A stretch of 39,302 nucleotides of DNA from contig CALCJP010000126.1 of NCBI GenBank assembly GCA_937967625.1, forward strand, positions 1 through 39,302, read 5' to 3'. The stretch's first letter is position 1. Each line of letters begins with the position of its first letter. The notes under the pieces were generated by a model. The model was given only the letters and a program-made list of their open reading frames with translations. It made no database searches and had not been told where the DNA came from. The stretch comes from an uncultured Saprospiraceae bacterium (lineage in GTDB: Bacteria > Bacteroidota > Bacteroidia > Chitinophagales > Saprospiraceae). Below, in pieces: positions 7,958-17,084 of the stretch. The position numbers and the translations under genes are program-made.

Positions 7958-10174
7958 TCATGATTCTGAAACCTGCTTGGGCTTGCGGAGCGCAAGATGT
8001 TTTCTAATCACTTGGTTGAGGTTTTCGGGTTTGAATGGCTTCGTGACAAAGTCGTCCAAGCCTGCTTCCATTGCGTTTTGTCGGACCTCCAAAACTGCTG
8101 AGGCGGTTAGTGCGATTATCGGCAAATCGGAATAGGTGCTTCCAAAATTTCGTATTGCTTTTGTGGCTTCGACTCCATTCATAACGGGCATTTGGAGATC
8201 CATCAAAATGAGGTCAAATTTCTCTTTTTTGACTATATCTATCGCCTCCTTTCCATTGTTGGCGATTTTGGTTGTAGCTCCCCATTTGGAAAGAAATGCC
8301 AGGGAAACTTTTTGATTGATCAGATTATCTTCGACCACCAAGATATGTATGCCATTTAGTGATTTCTCTAATTTTTTGGATTCAATTTTCACACCTGTTT
8401 GACCAGTTGGCTTCAATTGCTTGGGCAAACCAAAACGCAATGAAAAGGAGAAATTAGAACCTTTGCCAAGAGTGCTTTCCACATCTATCTCTGCGTTCAT
8501 TTGGTGCAGCAAATTTTTAGTAATGGCTAATCCTAATCCACTTCCATTTCGTATCGTATCATCATTGTCTTGGGAAAAAGCCTCAAAAATGGTAGCGATG
8601 TTTTCTTTGTTGATCCCGATTCCGGTATCCATGACTGAAAAGTAAATTTGAATGTCTTGTTCTGTTTGATGGTGTTTCATGACGGTGATTTCAACGCCTC
8701 CTTTATTGGTGAATTTTAAGGCATTGTGCACAACGTTGTTTAGTATTTGAGTGAGCCTCAAAGAATCGCCATTTATGATTTCGGGCAATGAGTTGTCATA
8801 GTTGATGATCAGATCAAGGTCCTTTTTATCTGCCAAACTTTGAAGTCCTCTTTTGATGTAGGCGATTGTCGCTTTCAAATTGAAGTCCTCCTTTTTTACG
8901 ACAAGCTTTTTGTCTTGTAGTTTGTTGAGGTCTAAAATATCTGACACCAAGTTGAGTAAAGTATCAGCCGAAAATTTTAAGGTTTCGAAATGAGACTTCG
9001 TTTTGACACAAAGATTCTCTTGATCGATTAGATTGATGGTGCCAATGACCGCATTGAGAGGAGTCCTGATTTCGTGACTCATTGAGGAGAGAAATTGAGC
9101 TTTGGCTAATGAGGCTCTTTCGGCAGCGATTTTTGCTTCTTTTAAATGGTCGTTTGTTCTTTTTTGGGTTGTAATATCTCTTGCAATACAAGTGCATGAA
9201 ATTACTCTGTTAGAAGCATCATAGAGAATGCTGCGGTTTTGACCCAACCAAATTTCATCACCTGACTTGGTGTATATTCTAAACTGAGTGTAAGCCATGG
9301 TGATTCGTTTGCTGGCTTGGTCTTGAAGTCCCCTCACATGTTCGGCTAATTCGTCTTCAGTTTTTAGAAAAATATGGAAAGGCTGACCAATTAGTTCCTC
9401 TATCTTATAGCCAGTGAGTTTCACAAAAGCTTGGTTGACGTAGGTGAATCTGCCTTTTGGGTTTAACTCAACGACGATGTCTCCAACTCCTTCTACAAGC
9501 CTTCTGTATTTGGTTTCGTTCCTTTGGAATTTTTGGTTTAGTTCTTTCTGAAGGATAAGGTTTTGATTGAGTTCTGTATTTGTTTTATTGCCGATGGTGA
9601 CAAATTCAACCAACGTCAAAATGATAAAAAAAATAGGAGAGCCTAACTTGAGAAAAGAAGAAAGTCTCAATGATGAAATATCGGGAGTGCCATCTCCCAA
9701 TAGACCTATGGGTTGGATGTCGTAATGAGCAAAAATACTTGTAATCAAGAGTGCCAAGATGGTAAGAGCAGAAAAACCAATTGCCCAATTTTTGCCAAGT
9801 ATGAAGTTGGAGACTAAAATTAGGAGAACAGACCACAATAAGTATCCCGCTGGACTTACAGGAACGAGCATGACGAACGTCACTAAAACAAATAAAACGA
9901 GAAGCGAAAGGATAAATTTAGTTAGCTCCTTATAAGGTCTTTGAGTGCAAAGCAAATAAAGATTTATACCCAATAGGGAAATAGTTGCCAAAGCAAAAAC
10001 TAACGTAAAACTTGGGAGCTTGAGAAAAACGGGCAAGTAAGCTGCTAAAAAAAAGGAAACCAAGGCGCAAAACCAAAACACCGTTTTGATTTTGGATTGC
10101 TCCAATAAGTCTTCTTCTTTCTGAAGAATATCTCCAATAAAGTAATCTGAAATATTATTGAATCCCCACCTCAT
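7958..10174 (-). CDS. Hybrid sensor histidine kinase/response regulator with PAS domain and N-terminal TM region
   Basis: Multiple TM helices; PAS (YRRLVEGVGDIVVELNPKGRFTYVNQAFVKLTGY); HisKA SSMSHEIRTPLNAVIG; HATPase DTGIGI/GSGLGLAI; REC (ILVVEDNLINQKV...LILMDLQMPVMNGVEATKAIR). Confidence 0.95.
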   Translation of the reverse strand: MRWGFNNISDYFIGDILQKEEDLLEQSKIKTVFWFCALVSFFLAAYLPVFLKLPSFTLVFALATISLLGINLYLLCTQRPYKELTKFILSLLVLFVLVTFVMLVPVSPAGYLLWSVLLILVSNFILGKNWAIGFSALTILALLITSIFAHYDIQPIGLLGDGTPDISSLRLSSFLKLGSPIFFIILTLVEFVTIGNKTNTELNQNLILQKELNQKFQRNETKYRRLVEGVGDIVVELNPKGRFTYVNQAFVKLTGYKIEELIGQPFHIFLKTEDELAEHVRGLQDQASKRITMAYTQFRIYTKSGDEIWLGQNRSILYDASNRVISCTCIARDITTQKRTNDHLKEAKIAAERASLAKAQFLSSMSHEIRTPLNAVIGTINLIDQENLCVKTKSHFETLKFSADTLLNLVSDILDLNKLQDKKLVVKKEDFNLKATIAYIKRGLQSLADKKDLDLIINYDNSLPEIINGDSLRLTQILNNVVHNALKFTNKGGVEITVMKHHQTEQDIQIYFSVMDTGIGINKENIATIFEAFSQDNDDTIRNGSGLGLAITKNLLHQMNAEIDVESTLGKGSNFSFSLRFGLPKQLKPTGQTGVKIESKKLEKSLNGIHILVVEDNLINQKVSLAFLSKWGATTKIANNGKEAIDIVKKEKFDLILMDLQMPVMNGVEATKAIRNFGSTYSDLPIIALTASAVLEVRQNAMEAGLDDFVTKPFKPENLNQVIRKHLALRKPKQVSES

Positions 10175-10332
10175 GCAAGTTAGTTATTAGTTTGGATTAT
10201 CGGTTTTTTGAAATTTTTCAGATGGTTTCAAGAATGGTGTTGTTGTTATGTTCTAACAATATTTATTCCAAACCGTTTTTTGTAAAACGTGTGTTATTGT
10301 TGCTGTGGAAAACCTGCCTTGTTAGAGAATTT

Positions 10333-10704
10333 TTACTTTTTAACCAATTTCAAGAGTCGAGAATTCCCGTTTTCAAGCATCCTTAAGGAAAGGGTATCTT
10401 TGGTGAGTTTTAGAATTTCGACAAACTTTTGAGAGGAACCCTCATTGATTGTGTCTATGGTGAGTAGTTTGTTATCACCGATTTCATAATAGCCCGCTTC
10501 TTTGTAGCCAAGGGTGCCATTGTATCGATAGTTTCCACTTTCGTGGAATTCAAAATTAACTTGCGAAAGATCGACCTCTAAAGGATTATCTTGAATTACC
10601 TCAACGGCTTGCCAGTTGCCTGCCAATTTGGAATTAGAAAATTGATTGCAGCTCACAAACAATAGGAGCAACAACAAGGGAAAAGATTGTTGAATCAATT
10701 TCAT
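10333..10704 (-). CDS. Small lipoprotein, lipocalin-like
   Basis: Signal and lipobox LLLLLFVSC; LAGNWQAVEVIQDN... resembles lipocalin-like 'W' motif proteins. Confidence 0.6.
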   Translation of the reverse strand: MKLIQQSFPLLLLLLFVSCNQFSNSKLAGNWQAVEVIQDNPLEVDLSQVNFEFHESGNYRYNGTLGYKEAGYYEIGDNKLLTIDTINEGSSQKFVEILKLTKDTLSLRMLENGNSRLLKLVKK

Positions 10705-10762
10705 CTGTTTATTCAGTCGTTATTCAATGTCATTCGGCGAAAGCCGAAAAAAGAAAAACTTT

Positions 10763-12241
10763 CTATAAAAAATACATCACACACATCAACCCGACGCTTC
10801 CCAAAACTATCGTATATGGCAATGCCATCCAAATCATACGAACATAAGACAATCGGATTGCTGGAGCCAAAGCAGAAGTCAAAAGGAAAAGGAAAGCTGC
10901 CTGTCCATTTGGAGTGGCGACACTAGGTAGGTTGGTGCCTGTGTTGATGGCGATGGCAAGGGTCTCAAATTGCTCCCTTGAAATCTTACCCGCGTCAAAT
11001 GCTGCTTTTACTTCATTGATATATACCGTAGCTACAAATACATTGTCGCTGATCATGGACAAAACGCCATTGGCAACATAGAACATGGCGGGCTGAACAG
11101 ACTCGTCCATTTCCAAAACTGCCTCAATGATCGGCGTAAATAAATGCAGGTCATGAATCATTCCCACGATTACAAAGAAAACCGCTAAAAGTGCAGTAAA
11201 CGGAAGTGCCTCTTCGAAGGCATGTCCTATTTTATGTTCGTCGATGATACCTGTAAATGCAGTTTGAAGTACGATAATCGCTAAACCAATTAACCCCACA
11301 GGCGCTAAGTGAAAAGCCAACGCAACAATTAAAAAGAGTGCAGATATTCCTTGAACTACTAAGGCATATTTTTGAGCGTCGGTTCTTTTGCGATCTTCCT
11401 CCTCTACAAAACCTGTGATGATTCCTCTAACTTGTTCCGGTAGTTTTCCACCAAAACTAAACCAACTGGTCAATTCTAAAACGACGACAGTCATCAATCC
11501 ACATACGAGCACCGGCATCGTAATCGGAGCCATTTGATAGAAAAATTCCATAAACTCCCAACCCAATCGCTCTCCAATCAATAAGTTTTGTGGTTCTCCA
11601 ACGATGGTACAAACGCCTCCAAGAGCCGTTCCGACTGCTGCATGCATCACCAGACTACGAAGGAAACTTCTAAACTGCTCCAGAGTGTCGCCCCCTAATT
11701 CTTTGTTGTCAGCAACGCCACTTTGGTCATAATCTGAATTTTGGCTCGAATGCACTTTGTGATATACCTGATAAAAGCCAACAAAGACACTAATCAAAAC
11801 TGCCGTAACCGTCAAGGCATCCAAGAATGCACTTAAAAAAGCTGCTATAAAGCTAAAGAGCAAGGACAGTATTAATTTTGAGCGCACCTTAATAAAAATC
11901 TTTCCGAAGATATACATCAACAGCGGCTTCATAAAGTAGATACCCGCCACCATGAATACCAAAAGTAGGATTACTTCAAGGTTGGCTTCGATTTCGTGAT
12001 AGACCGTGTGCGGTGAAGTAAGACCTAAAAAAACAACCTCCAACGCAATCAAACCTCCTGCTTGCAGCGGATAGCATTTAAGCGCCATCGCCAATGTCAG
12101 GATGAATTCTGCAATAACAACCCAACCAGTGACAGTAGGACCTGCCGCAAATAGCAAAATTGGATTCAAAACTAAAAAGCCAATGATTGCATATTTGTAC
12201 CAATCTGGCGAATTTCCTAAAAATGATTTGAACGCTTGCAT
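10763..12241 (-). CDS. nhaB: Na+/H+ antiporter NhaB
   Basis: [22 protein letters not shown]...[24 protein letters not shown]...[17 protein letters not shown] resembles NhaB. Confidence 0.88.
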   Translation of the reverse strand: MQAFKSFLGNSPDWYKYAIIGFLVLNPILLFAAGPTVTGWVVIAEFILTLAMALKCYPLQAGGLIALEVVFLGLTSPHTVYHEIEANLEVILLLVFMVAGIYFMKPLLMYIFGKIFIKVRSKLILSLLFSFIAAFLSAFLDALTVTAVLISVFVGFYQVYHKVHSSQNSDYDQSGVADNKELGGDTLEQFRSFLRSLVMHAAVGTALGGVCTIVGEPQNLLIGERLGWEFMEFFYQMAPITMPVLVCGLMTVVVLELTSWFSFGGKLPEQVRGIITGFVEEEDRKRTDAQKYALVVQGISALFLIVALAFHLAPVGLIGLAIIVLQTAFTGIIDEHKIGHAFEEALPFTALLAVFFVIVGMIHDLHLFTPIIEAVLEMDESVQPAMFYVANGVLSMISDNVFVATVYINEVKAAFDAGKISREQFETLAIAINTGTNLPSVATPNGQAAFLFLLTSALAPAIRLSYVRMIWMALPYTIVLGSVGLMCVMYFL

Positions 12242-12300
12242 GTGTGAAGGTGAATAGGTTATTTCTCGAAAGAGAAAATACTGGTTTTAAACTTAAAACA

Positions 12301-12326
12301 TTGATTTTCAAGTATTTGAAAATCAA
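12301..12326. repeat. Perfect 11-bp hairpin in nhaB/nth divergent intergenic region
   Basis: TTGATTTTCAA-GTAT-TTGAAAATCAA. Confidence 0.7.
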
Positions 12327-12436
12327 ATCTTTGCTAATTTGTTTGATTTTTTTTGGGACGGCTTTCGCCGAAAACGGCGCAAAAGTACTAAAAAAATATA
12401 CCTTTTCAATTTGATTTTTGACCTATATTCGCCCTC

Positions 12437-13093
12437 ATGTCTAATAAGAAAAAAGTAACCAAGGCTGAGAAGGTAGCGGACATCATTGCGATACTTGAAA
12501 AAGAGTTTCCGGAGACGCCAGTTCCGTTAGATCATCAAGATCCCTACACCTTGTTGATCGCTGTTTTATTGAGTGCCCAATGTACCGATGAGCGCGTCAA
12601 CAAAGTAACCCCTTTCCTTTTCGAAAAGGCGGATACGCCCTATAAAATGATTGAATTAGAGGTCGAAGAAATCAAATCCATCATAAGACCCTGCGGACTG
12701 TCACCACGAAAGTCCAAAGCGATTTGGGGATTGTCAGAAATCCTTATTAATGAATATGGCGGCGAAGTGCCCCAATCATTTGAAGCCTTGGAAGCCTTGC
12801 CTGGGGTGGGGCATAAGACCGCTTCGGTTGTGATGTCTCAAGCATTTGGAGTTCCCGCTTTTCCAGTGGACACTCACATTCATCGGCTGGCGTGGCGTTG
12901 GGGGCTAAGCACCGGTAAAAACGTGGTGCAAACAGAGAAGGATTGCAAACGCTTGTTTGCCCGTGAGTTGTGGAACAAGTTGCATTTGCAAATTATATTC
13001 TTTGGCAGAAAATTTTGTCCAGCAAGAGGGCATAATCCGTATGCTTGTCCTATTTGTAGTAAATATGGAAGGAAGGCGGTCTTTGAAAAGTAA
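12437..13093 (+). CDS. nth: Endonuclease III
   Basis: LLSAQCTDERVNKVTP...LPGVGHKTASVV...FPVDTHIHRLAWRWGLS...C-x6-C-x2-C Fe-S cluster region. Confidence 0.95.
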   Translation: MSNKKKVTKAEKVADIIAILEKEFPETPVPLDHQDPYTLLIAVLLSAQCTDERVNKVTPFLFEKADTPYKMIELEVEEIKSIIRPCGLSPRKSKAIWGLSEILINEYGGEVPQSFEALEALPGVGHKTASVVMSQAFGVPAFPVDTHIHRLAWRWGLSTGKNVVQTEKDCKRLFARELWNKLHLQIIFFGRKFCPARGHNPYACPICSKYGRKAVFEK

Positions 13094-13147
13094 TTAGGAA
13101 TAGAAGGGTTTTGGAAACGTGTTCCGGATGTGTTCCGTTAAAAACAA

Positions 13148-13176
13148 AAGCAGCTACATGTAATATGTAACTGCTT
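13148..13176 (-). terminator. Intrinsic terminator downstream of tRNA-Ala
   Basis: On minus strand AAGCAG.TACAT...ATGTA.CTGCTT followed by TTGTTTTT. Confidence 0.6.
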
Positions 13177-13187
13177 GATTTAGAAGG

Positions 13188-13261
13188 TGGAGCATACCGG
13201 AGTCGAACCGGTGACCTCTTGACTGCCAGTCAAACGCTCTAGCCAGCTGAGCTAATGCCCC
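13188..13261 (-). tRNA. tRNA-Ala (anticodon GGC)
   Basis: Minus strand GGGGCATTAGCTCAGCTGGCTAGAGCGTTTGACTGGCAGTCAAGAGGTCACCGGTTCGACTCCGGTATGCTCCA; anticodon loop CTGGCAG; G3:U70 wobble pair, an Ala identity element. Confidence 0.95.
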
Positions 13262-13624
13262 TTTTTAATTCATTTCCCCTTTCGGGAAATCATAAATTCT
13301 GCGCGAATATAAATTTAAATTGATCACAAAAACAATAAACCATTATCAAAAAATCGTTTAGGGTTTTCCAGCCAGAAAGAGTCTTTTCCACCAAAATTAT
13401 AGAAAATTATCTATTGAATTTTTCTCCGAAAGGAAAATTCAATGTGCATATTTGCGACTTTTGACCTATAAAACTTTAGAGGATTTTAACTGATGGTTAA
13501 TATTTAACAACCATTCCGAATAAATTTAAAGGATTTCTACTTAACTTTGAGATTCTGATGTTTATTTAAATCAAAATACCTCGACAAAATTTAAAAATCG
13601 TTTAAACTCTCAAAGCGTTTTATT

Positions 13625-14674
13625 ATGAAGAAAATCTTACAAAAATTTTTGACTGTTTCGATCCTGTTTTTGGGAGCTTTGAGCATCAATGCTCAAGATA
13701 TTCACTTCTCTCAATTTTACCTTTCTCCTCTTAATTTGAATCCAGCGATGACCGGCGTAATGAACTGTAACGTTCGTTTGGTAGCCAATTATCGTAATCA
13801 GTGGGCAAGTGTATTGAAATCTTACGCCTACAATACTTATTCGGTTTCTTATGATCAGCGAATTCCAGTTGGGCGCTATGACTATTTTGGCATAGGTGGT
13901 TCTTTTTGGGGTGATAAAGCAGGACGTTCAGAATTCGGACAAATTCAAGGAAAACTTGCCGCCAGTTATAGTAAGCGAATGGGAGGTGACCGCAAGAATG
14001 CACACTATTTAGTAGCGGGTATCGATGGCGGAGTTTTGCAAAGAAGTATCGACTTTTTCAACCTTACTTGGGGAGACCAGCATGACGGAGTAGGTGGTTT
14101 GGCGAATAGAGCAACCATTGAGTCAAGTTTTACTGATGACAATGTATTAGTTGCAGATTTAGCTGCAGGTTTGCTTTGGTTCTCCGTATTAGAAGATAAC
14201 AACTTTTATGCAGGCGCAGCATATCATCACTTAAACAGAGCAAATGTTTCATTTGATGGTATGGATGAAGATCTGCTCTACAGTAGATTCACTGTTCATG
14301 CAGGTGGAGAATTTGGCTTAACTCGCAAATTAGGATTAGTTCCTGGCGTAGTTGCAATGCTGCAAGGACCTTCTCTAGAAGTGAATACAGGTACGAGTCT
14401 TCGTATTGGATTACACAAAAGTAAGTACGAATATCAAGCACTTCAATTTGGACTTTGGGCACGTTTGTCCAACCGGTTGGAGTCTGGAATCCACACAGAT
14501 GCAGTAATTCTTTCTTCTCGATTTGATTACAATGACTTCAGTATCGGATTCAGCTACGATGTCAACGTTTCAGAATTGAGACCTGCGAGTAATTCAAATG
14601 GAGCATTTGAATTTGCTTTGTTGTATAAGATTTGTGGTCCTGAGAAACGAAATGTTTACTGTCCTAACTTCTAA
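13625..14674 (+). CDS. PorP/SprF family type IX secretion system membrane protein (second paralog)
   Basis: MKKILQKFLTVSILFLGALSINAQDIHFSQFYLSPLNLNPAMTGVMNCNVRLVANYRNQW. Confidence 0.92.
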   Translation: MKKILQKFLTVSILFLGALSINAQDIHFSQFYLSPLNLNPAMTGVMNCNVRLVANYRNQWASVLKSYAYNTYSVSYDQRIPVGRYDYFGIGGSFWGDKAGRSEFGQIQGKLAASYSKRMGGDRKNAHYLVAGIDGGVLQRSIDFFNLTWGDQHDGVGGLANRATIESSFTDDNVLVADLAAGLLWFSVLEDNNFYAGAAYHHLNRANVSFDGMDEDLLYSRFTVHAGGEFGLTRKLGLVPGVVAMLQGPSLEVNTGTSLRIGLHKSKYEYQALQFGLWARLSNRLESGIHTDAVILSSRFDYNDFSIGFSYDVNVSELRPASNSNGAFEFALLYKICGPEKRNVYCPNF

Positions 14675-14698
14675 GACTAATTAATACCTAATCAAGAA

Positions 14699-14737
14699 AA
14701 ATCTCTGAAAGTTAATTTGCAAGTTTCAGAGATTTTT
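14699..14737 (+). terminator. Intrinsic terminator after sprF-like paralog
   Basis: AAATCTCTGAAA ... TTTCAGAGATTTTT. Confidence 0.8.
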
Positions 14738-14841
14738 CTTTTTAGCCCCTTCAATACCAAATAGACTACATCAAGCCCTATTAATCTATTTTTTGCATAC
14801 TATTTAAAAAATGAGAAAACACTAAACAAAAACTATACATC

Positions 14842-15294
14842 ATGTTTGGCTTAAATAAAGAGAATTCCACAAAATCCAATAATTTAATCCCTTCCTCCAA
14901 CGCAAACACTTTCAATAGCTTGGTTCAAGGAACTTCTATTAATGGAGATATAACTGCGGATAGCGATATTCGGATAGATGGTAAGTTAATTGGCGATTTG
15001 GAATGCGCTGCAAAAGTTGTCATCGGACCTACTGGCGAAGTAGAAGGAGACATTAACTGCCAAAATGCAGTTATTGAAGGAAGATATAAAGGAAATCTGT
15101 TTGTGCATGAACTTTTGCAAGTGAAAGAAAAAGCAGAAGTAAATGGAGTTATCACAACAGGTAAAATCATCGTTCAGTCAGGAGCTACCTTTAACGTAGC
15201 CTGCAATATGGGACAAAAAGCTCCCAAAGTTAATGGCTCAACTTCCAAAGCAGATGCAAAACGAATATTAGAAGATGCCCAGCCAGTCTCCTGA
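14842..15294 (+). CDS. Bactofilin (polymer-forming cytoskeletal protein)
   Basis: LVQGTSINGDITADSDIRIDGKLIGDLECAAKVVIGPTGEVEGDINCQNAVIEGRYKGNL, bactofilin beta-helix. Confidence 0.93.
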   Translation: MFGLNKENSTKSNNLIPSSNANTFNSLVQGTSINGDITADSDIRIDGKLIGDLECAAKVVIGPTGEVEGDINCQNAVIEGRYKGNLFVHELLQVKEKAEVNGVITTGKIIVQSGATFNVACNMGQKAPKVNGSTSKADAKRILEDAQPVS

Positions 15295-15532
15295 TAAAAA
15301 TTCTAAAAAGAAAAAAAAGCCATCCCGAAAGCAAAGCCAGAGTTATCTCAAGTACTCCGGCATGGCTTTCGAGATGGCACTTATCATGGGGCTTTTTACC
15401 TTCGGCGGTAGCAAACTCGATGAAAAATATCAACTCTCAAATAACTACTTCACCGTATTAGGGGCCATATTAGGCACCGTTGGCGCTCTAACCTTCGTGC
15501 TAAAAGATTTTATCTTCAAAAAAGAGGAATGA
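15275..15532 (+). CDS. AtpZ/AtpI family protein
   Basis: YLKYSGMAFEMALIMGLFTFGGSKLDEKYQ, two TM helices; overlaps the bactofilin 3' end. Confidence 0.85.
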   Translation: MPSQSPDKNSKKKKKPSRKQSQSYLKYSGMAFEMALIMGLFTFGGSKLDEKYQLSNNYFTVLGAILGTVGALTFVLKDFIFKKEE

Positions 15533-15912
15533 CCTTTCCCCAGTTCAATAAAAGGCTAATAATAGTAACCCTTGGATTGATAGCCATATCTTTCATTCTT
15601 TCATGGCTCGAACCATTCCAAAACACACTTGGATTTTCAATTGCCACAACACTATTTTTTGCTGGATTTACAATAGGTCTATTTTACTTAGGCACCTCTA
15701 CTGCCAATAGCCCCAATAAGAATCTTTTTATGGGTGTAGCAATAGGATCTATTTTCCTAAAACTGGTGCTCACGATCCTTATTCTTTACAGTTACAAAGT
15801 AATATTTGAACCCGAAGGCGGAAATCATGTATTTCTTTTCTTAATAATCTACTTAGTATATACTGTATTCGAGACCTCGGTCCTTATGAAACTATCAAAG
15901 CCTAAGGACTGA
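15529..15912 (+). CDS. Small integral membrane protein, ATP synthase-associated position (AtpI-like)
   Basis: 4-nt ATGA overlap with AtpZ; about four TM helices. Confidence 0.6.
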   Translation: MTFPQFNKRLIIVTLGLIAISFILSWLEPFQNTLGFSIATTLFFAGFTIGLFYLGTSTANSPNKNLFMGVAIGSIFLKLVLTILILYSYKVIFEPEGGNHVFLFLIIYLVYTVFETSVLMKLSKPKD

Positions 15913-16065
15913 TAGGTACCTGAATATGGTTAATTGTTCCTTCAAATTTTGCAATAAATCAAGTAGCGATTATCTTAGCCGTACGCACAGTAGTTTTTAG
16001 TTTAAAGCTAGTATTTCGAATATGGTGCAAAAGAAATAGAAGAAGTTTATTTTCATTTGGTTTTT

Positions 16066-16111
16066 TGGGGTAAAATGCCTCGGTCCTGAGTGCGACCGGG
16101 GCTATTTTTTT
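16066..16111. terminator. GC-rich hairpin with T-run (GCCTCGGTC...GACCGGGGC TATTTTTTT)
   Basis: Direct reading of complementarity and following T-run. Confidence 0.55.
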
Positions 16112-16285
16112 GCCTTTCGGCAAATTGGGGGTAATTGACTGCCTCAAATGACATTTTCCGAAAGGAAAATACCCCTCCTCTGTTAATTCAGCCTTTCGGC
16201 AAATGAGGGGAAGTTGCTTCAACCAAAAATTTTCCGAAAGGGAAGATAAAAACCCTCTCATGTTTGAGCCTTTCGACAAATAATT
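16109..16285. repeat. Tandem array (about 77-nt period, about 2.3 copies) of alternating TTTC- and GAAA-loop hairpins
   Basis: gcctttcggcaaat at 16112 and 16191, degenerate gcctttcgacaaat at 16268; ttttccgaaagg at 16154 and 16230. Confidence 0.75.
16153..16170. repeat. GAAA-tetraloop hairpin, perfect 7-bp stem (ATTTTCC-GAAA-GGAAAAT)
   Basis: Representative intergenic member of the dispersed family. Confidence 0.9.
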
Positions 16286-16683
16286 TCTTCCCTTGATACA
16301 TTTCTAGAATTACTTACTTGTCATATACCTGCTTTATGGTATTTTTCAAAAAACAAGAGATAAATCATAATAATTAAGGTCAATTTGTATCATATTTGTA
16401 TTTATCAGAATTATTCCACGAACCTTTCCTGTCTTTCCAAAGATTTAATTTCTAAGTGAAAGACTTCCCAATCCCGTCCGATTTTACATAAATAGAATTT
16501 TTTCTAAACCCGTTCGTCTTCACGAAAAGGACGATAACAAATTATAATCCACGAATGTCAAGCCTGATCAGCTGTCACATTATCGGATTTTGAATGAAAT
16601 AAATTATAACCTACATCTTTCATTGAGATGTGGGCTTTAGTCGTTTATATAAAATAATTTAAATCAAATAAATAGATAATCTC

Positions 16684-17040
16684 ATGAAAAAAAGACTAAT
16701 CTCAATGTTGGTTTTTGGATTTTTAGTTCTGGGAGTTCAGTCAGCTTTTGCGCAAGACTACATCTCAGCAGCTGAGGCAGAAACTAAGTTGCGTAACGAA
16801 ATCGAAAGCATATTCCCTGGAAACGAATTTGCTGATGATCTTCCTTACCAATATACAAGAAGTAAGTTTGAGTTGTACATGCACACTTATGAGCATGTTG
16901 CTTCAGGTTTTACAATCGAAGATTCGATCGACCTAAGCTGGGAAGAATTAGAGTTGGCGATCAATCATATTGACCCTGCTTTATTCACTCCTACGGTTTC
17001 AGGCTTAAGGCAAGAGTTGGTAAATTTCTTGTCACAATAA
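16684..17040 (+). CDS. Small secreted protein of unknown function
   Basis: Signal peptide MKKRLISMLVFGFLVLGVQSAFAQ; 118 aa; 44 nt upstream of the giant T9SS gene, same strand. Confidence 0.7.
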   Translation: MKKRLISMLVFGFLVLGVQSAFAQDYISAAEAETKLRNEIESIFPGNEFADDLPYQYTRSKFELYMHTYEHVASGFTIEDSIDLSWEELELAINHIDPALFTPTVSGLRQELVNFLSQ

Positions 17041-17084
17041 AAAAAAGAACAATTATTTAATCTTAAATAAGATAATTTAATCTC

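Noticed and set aside
10192-10386. 64-aa plus-strand ORF upstream of the hybrid kinase gene
   Set aside because: Overlaps the end of the minus-strand lipoprotein gene; no supporting signature.
15959-16279. 106-aa minus-strand ORF across the hairpin cluster
   Set aside because: Translation follows the repeated hairpins, no signal or domain; more likely non-coding.
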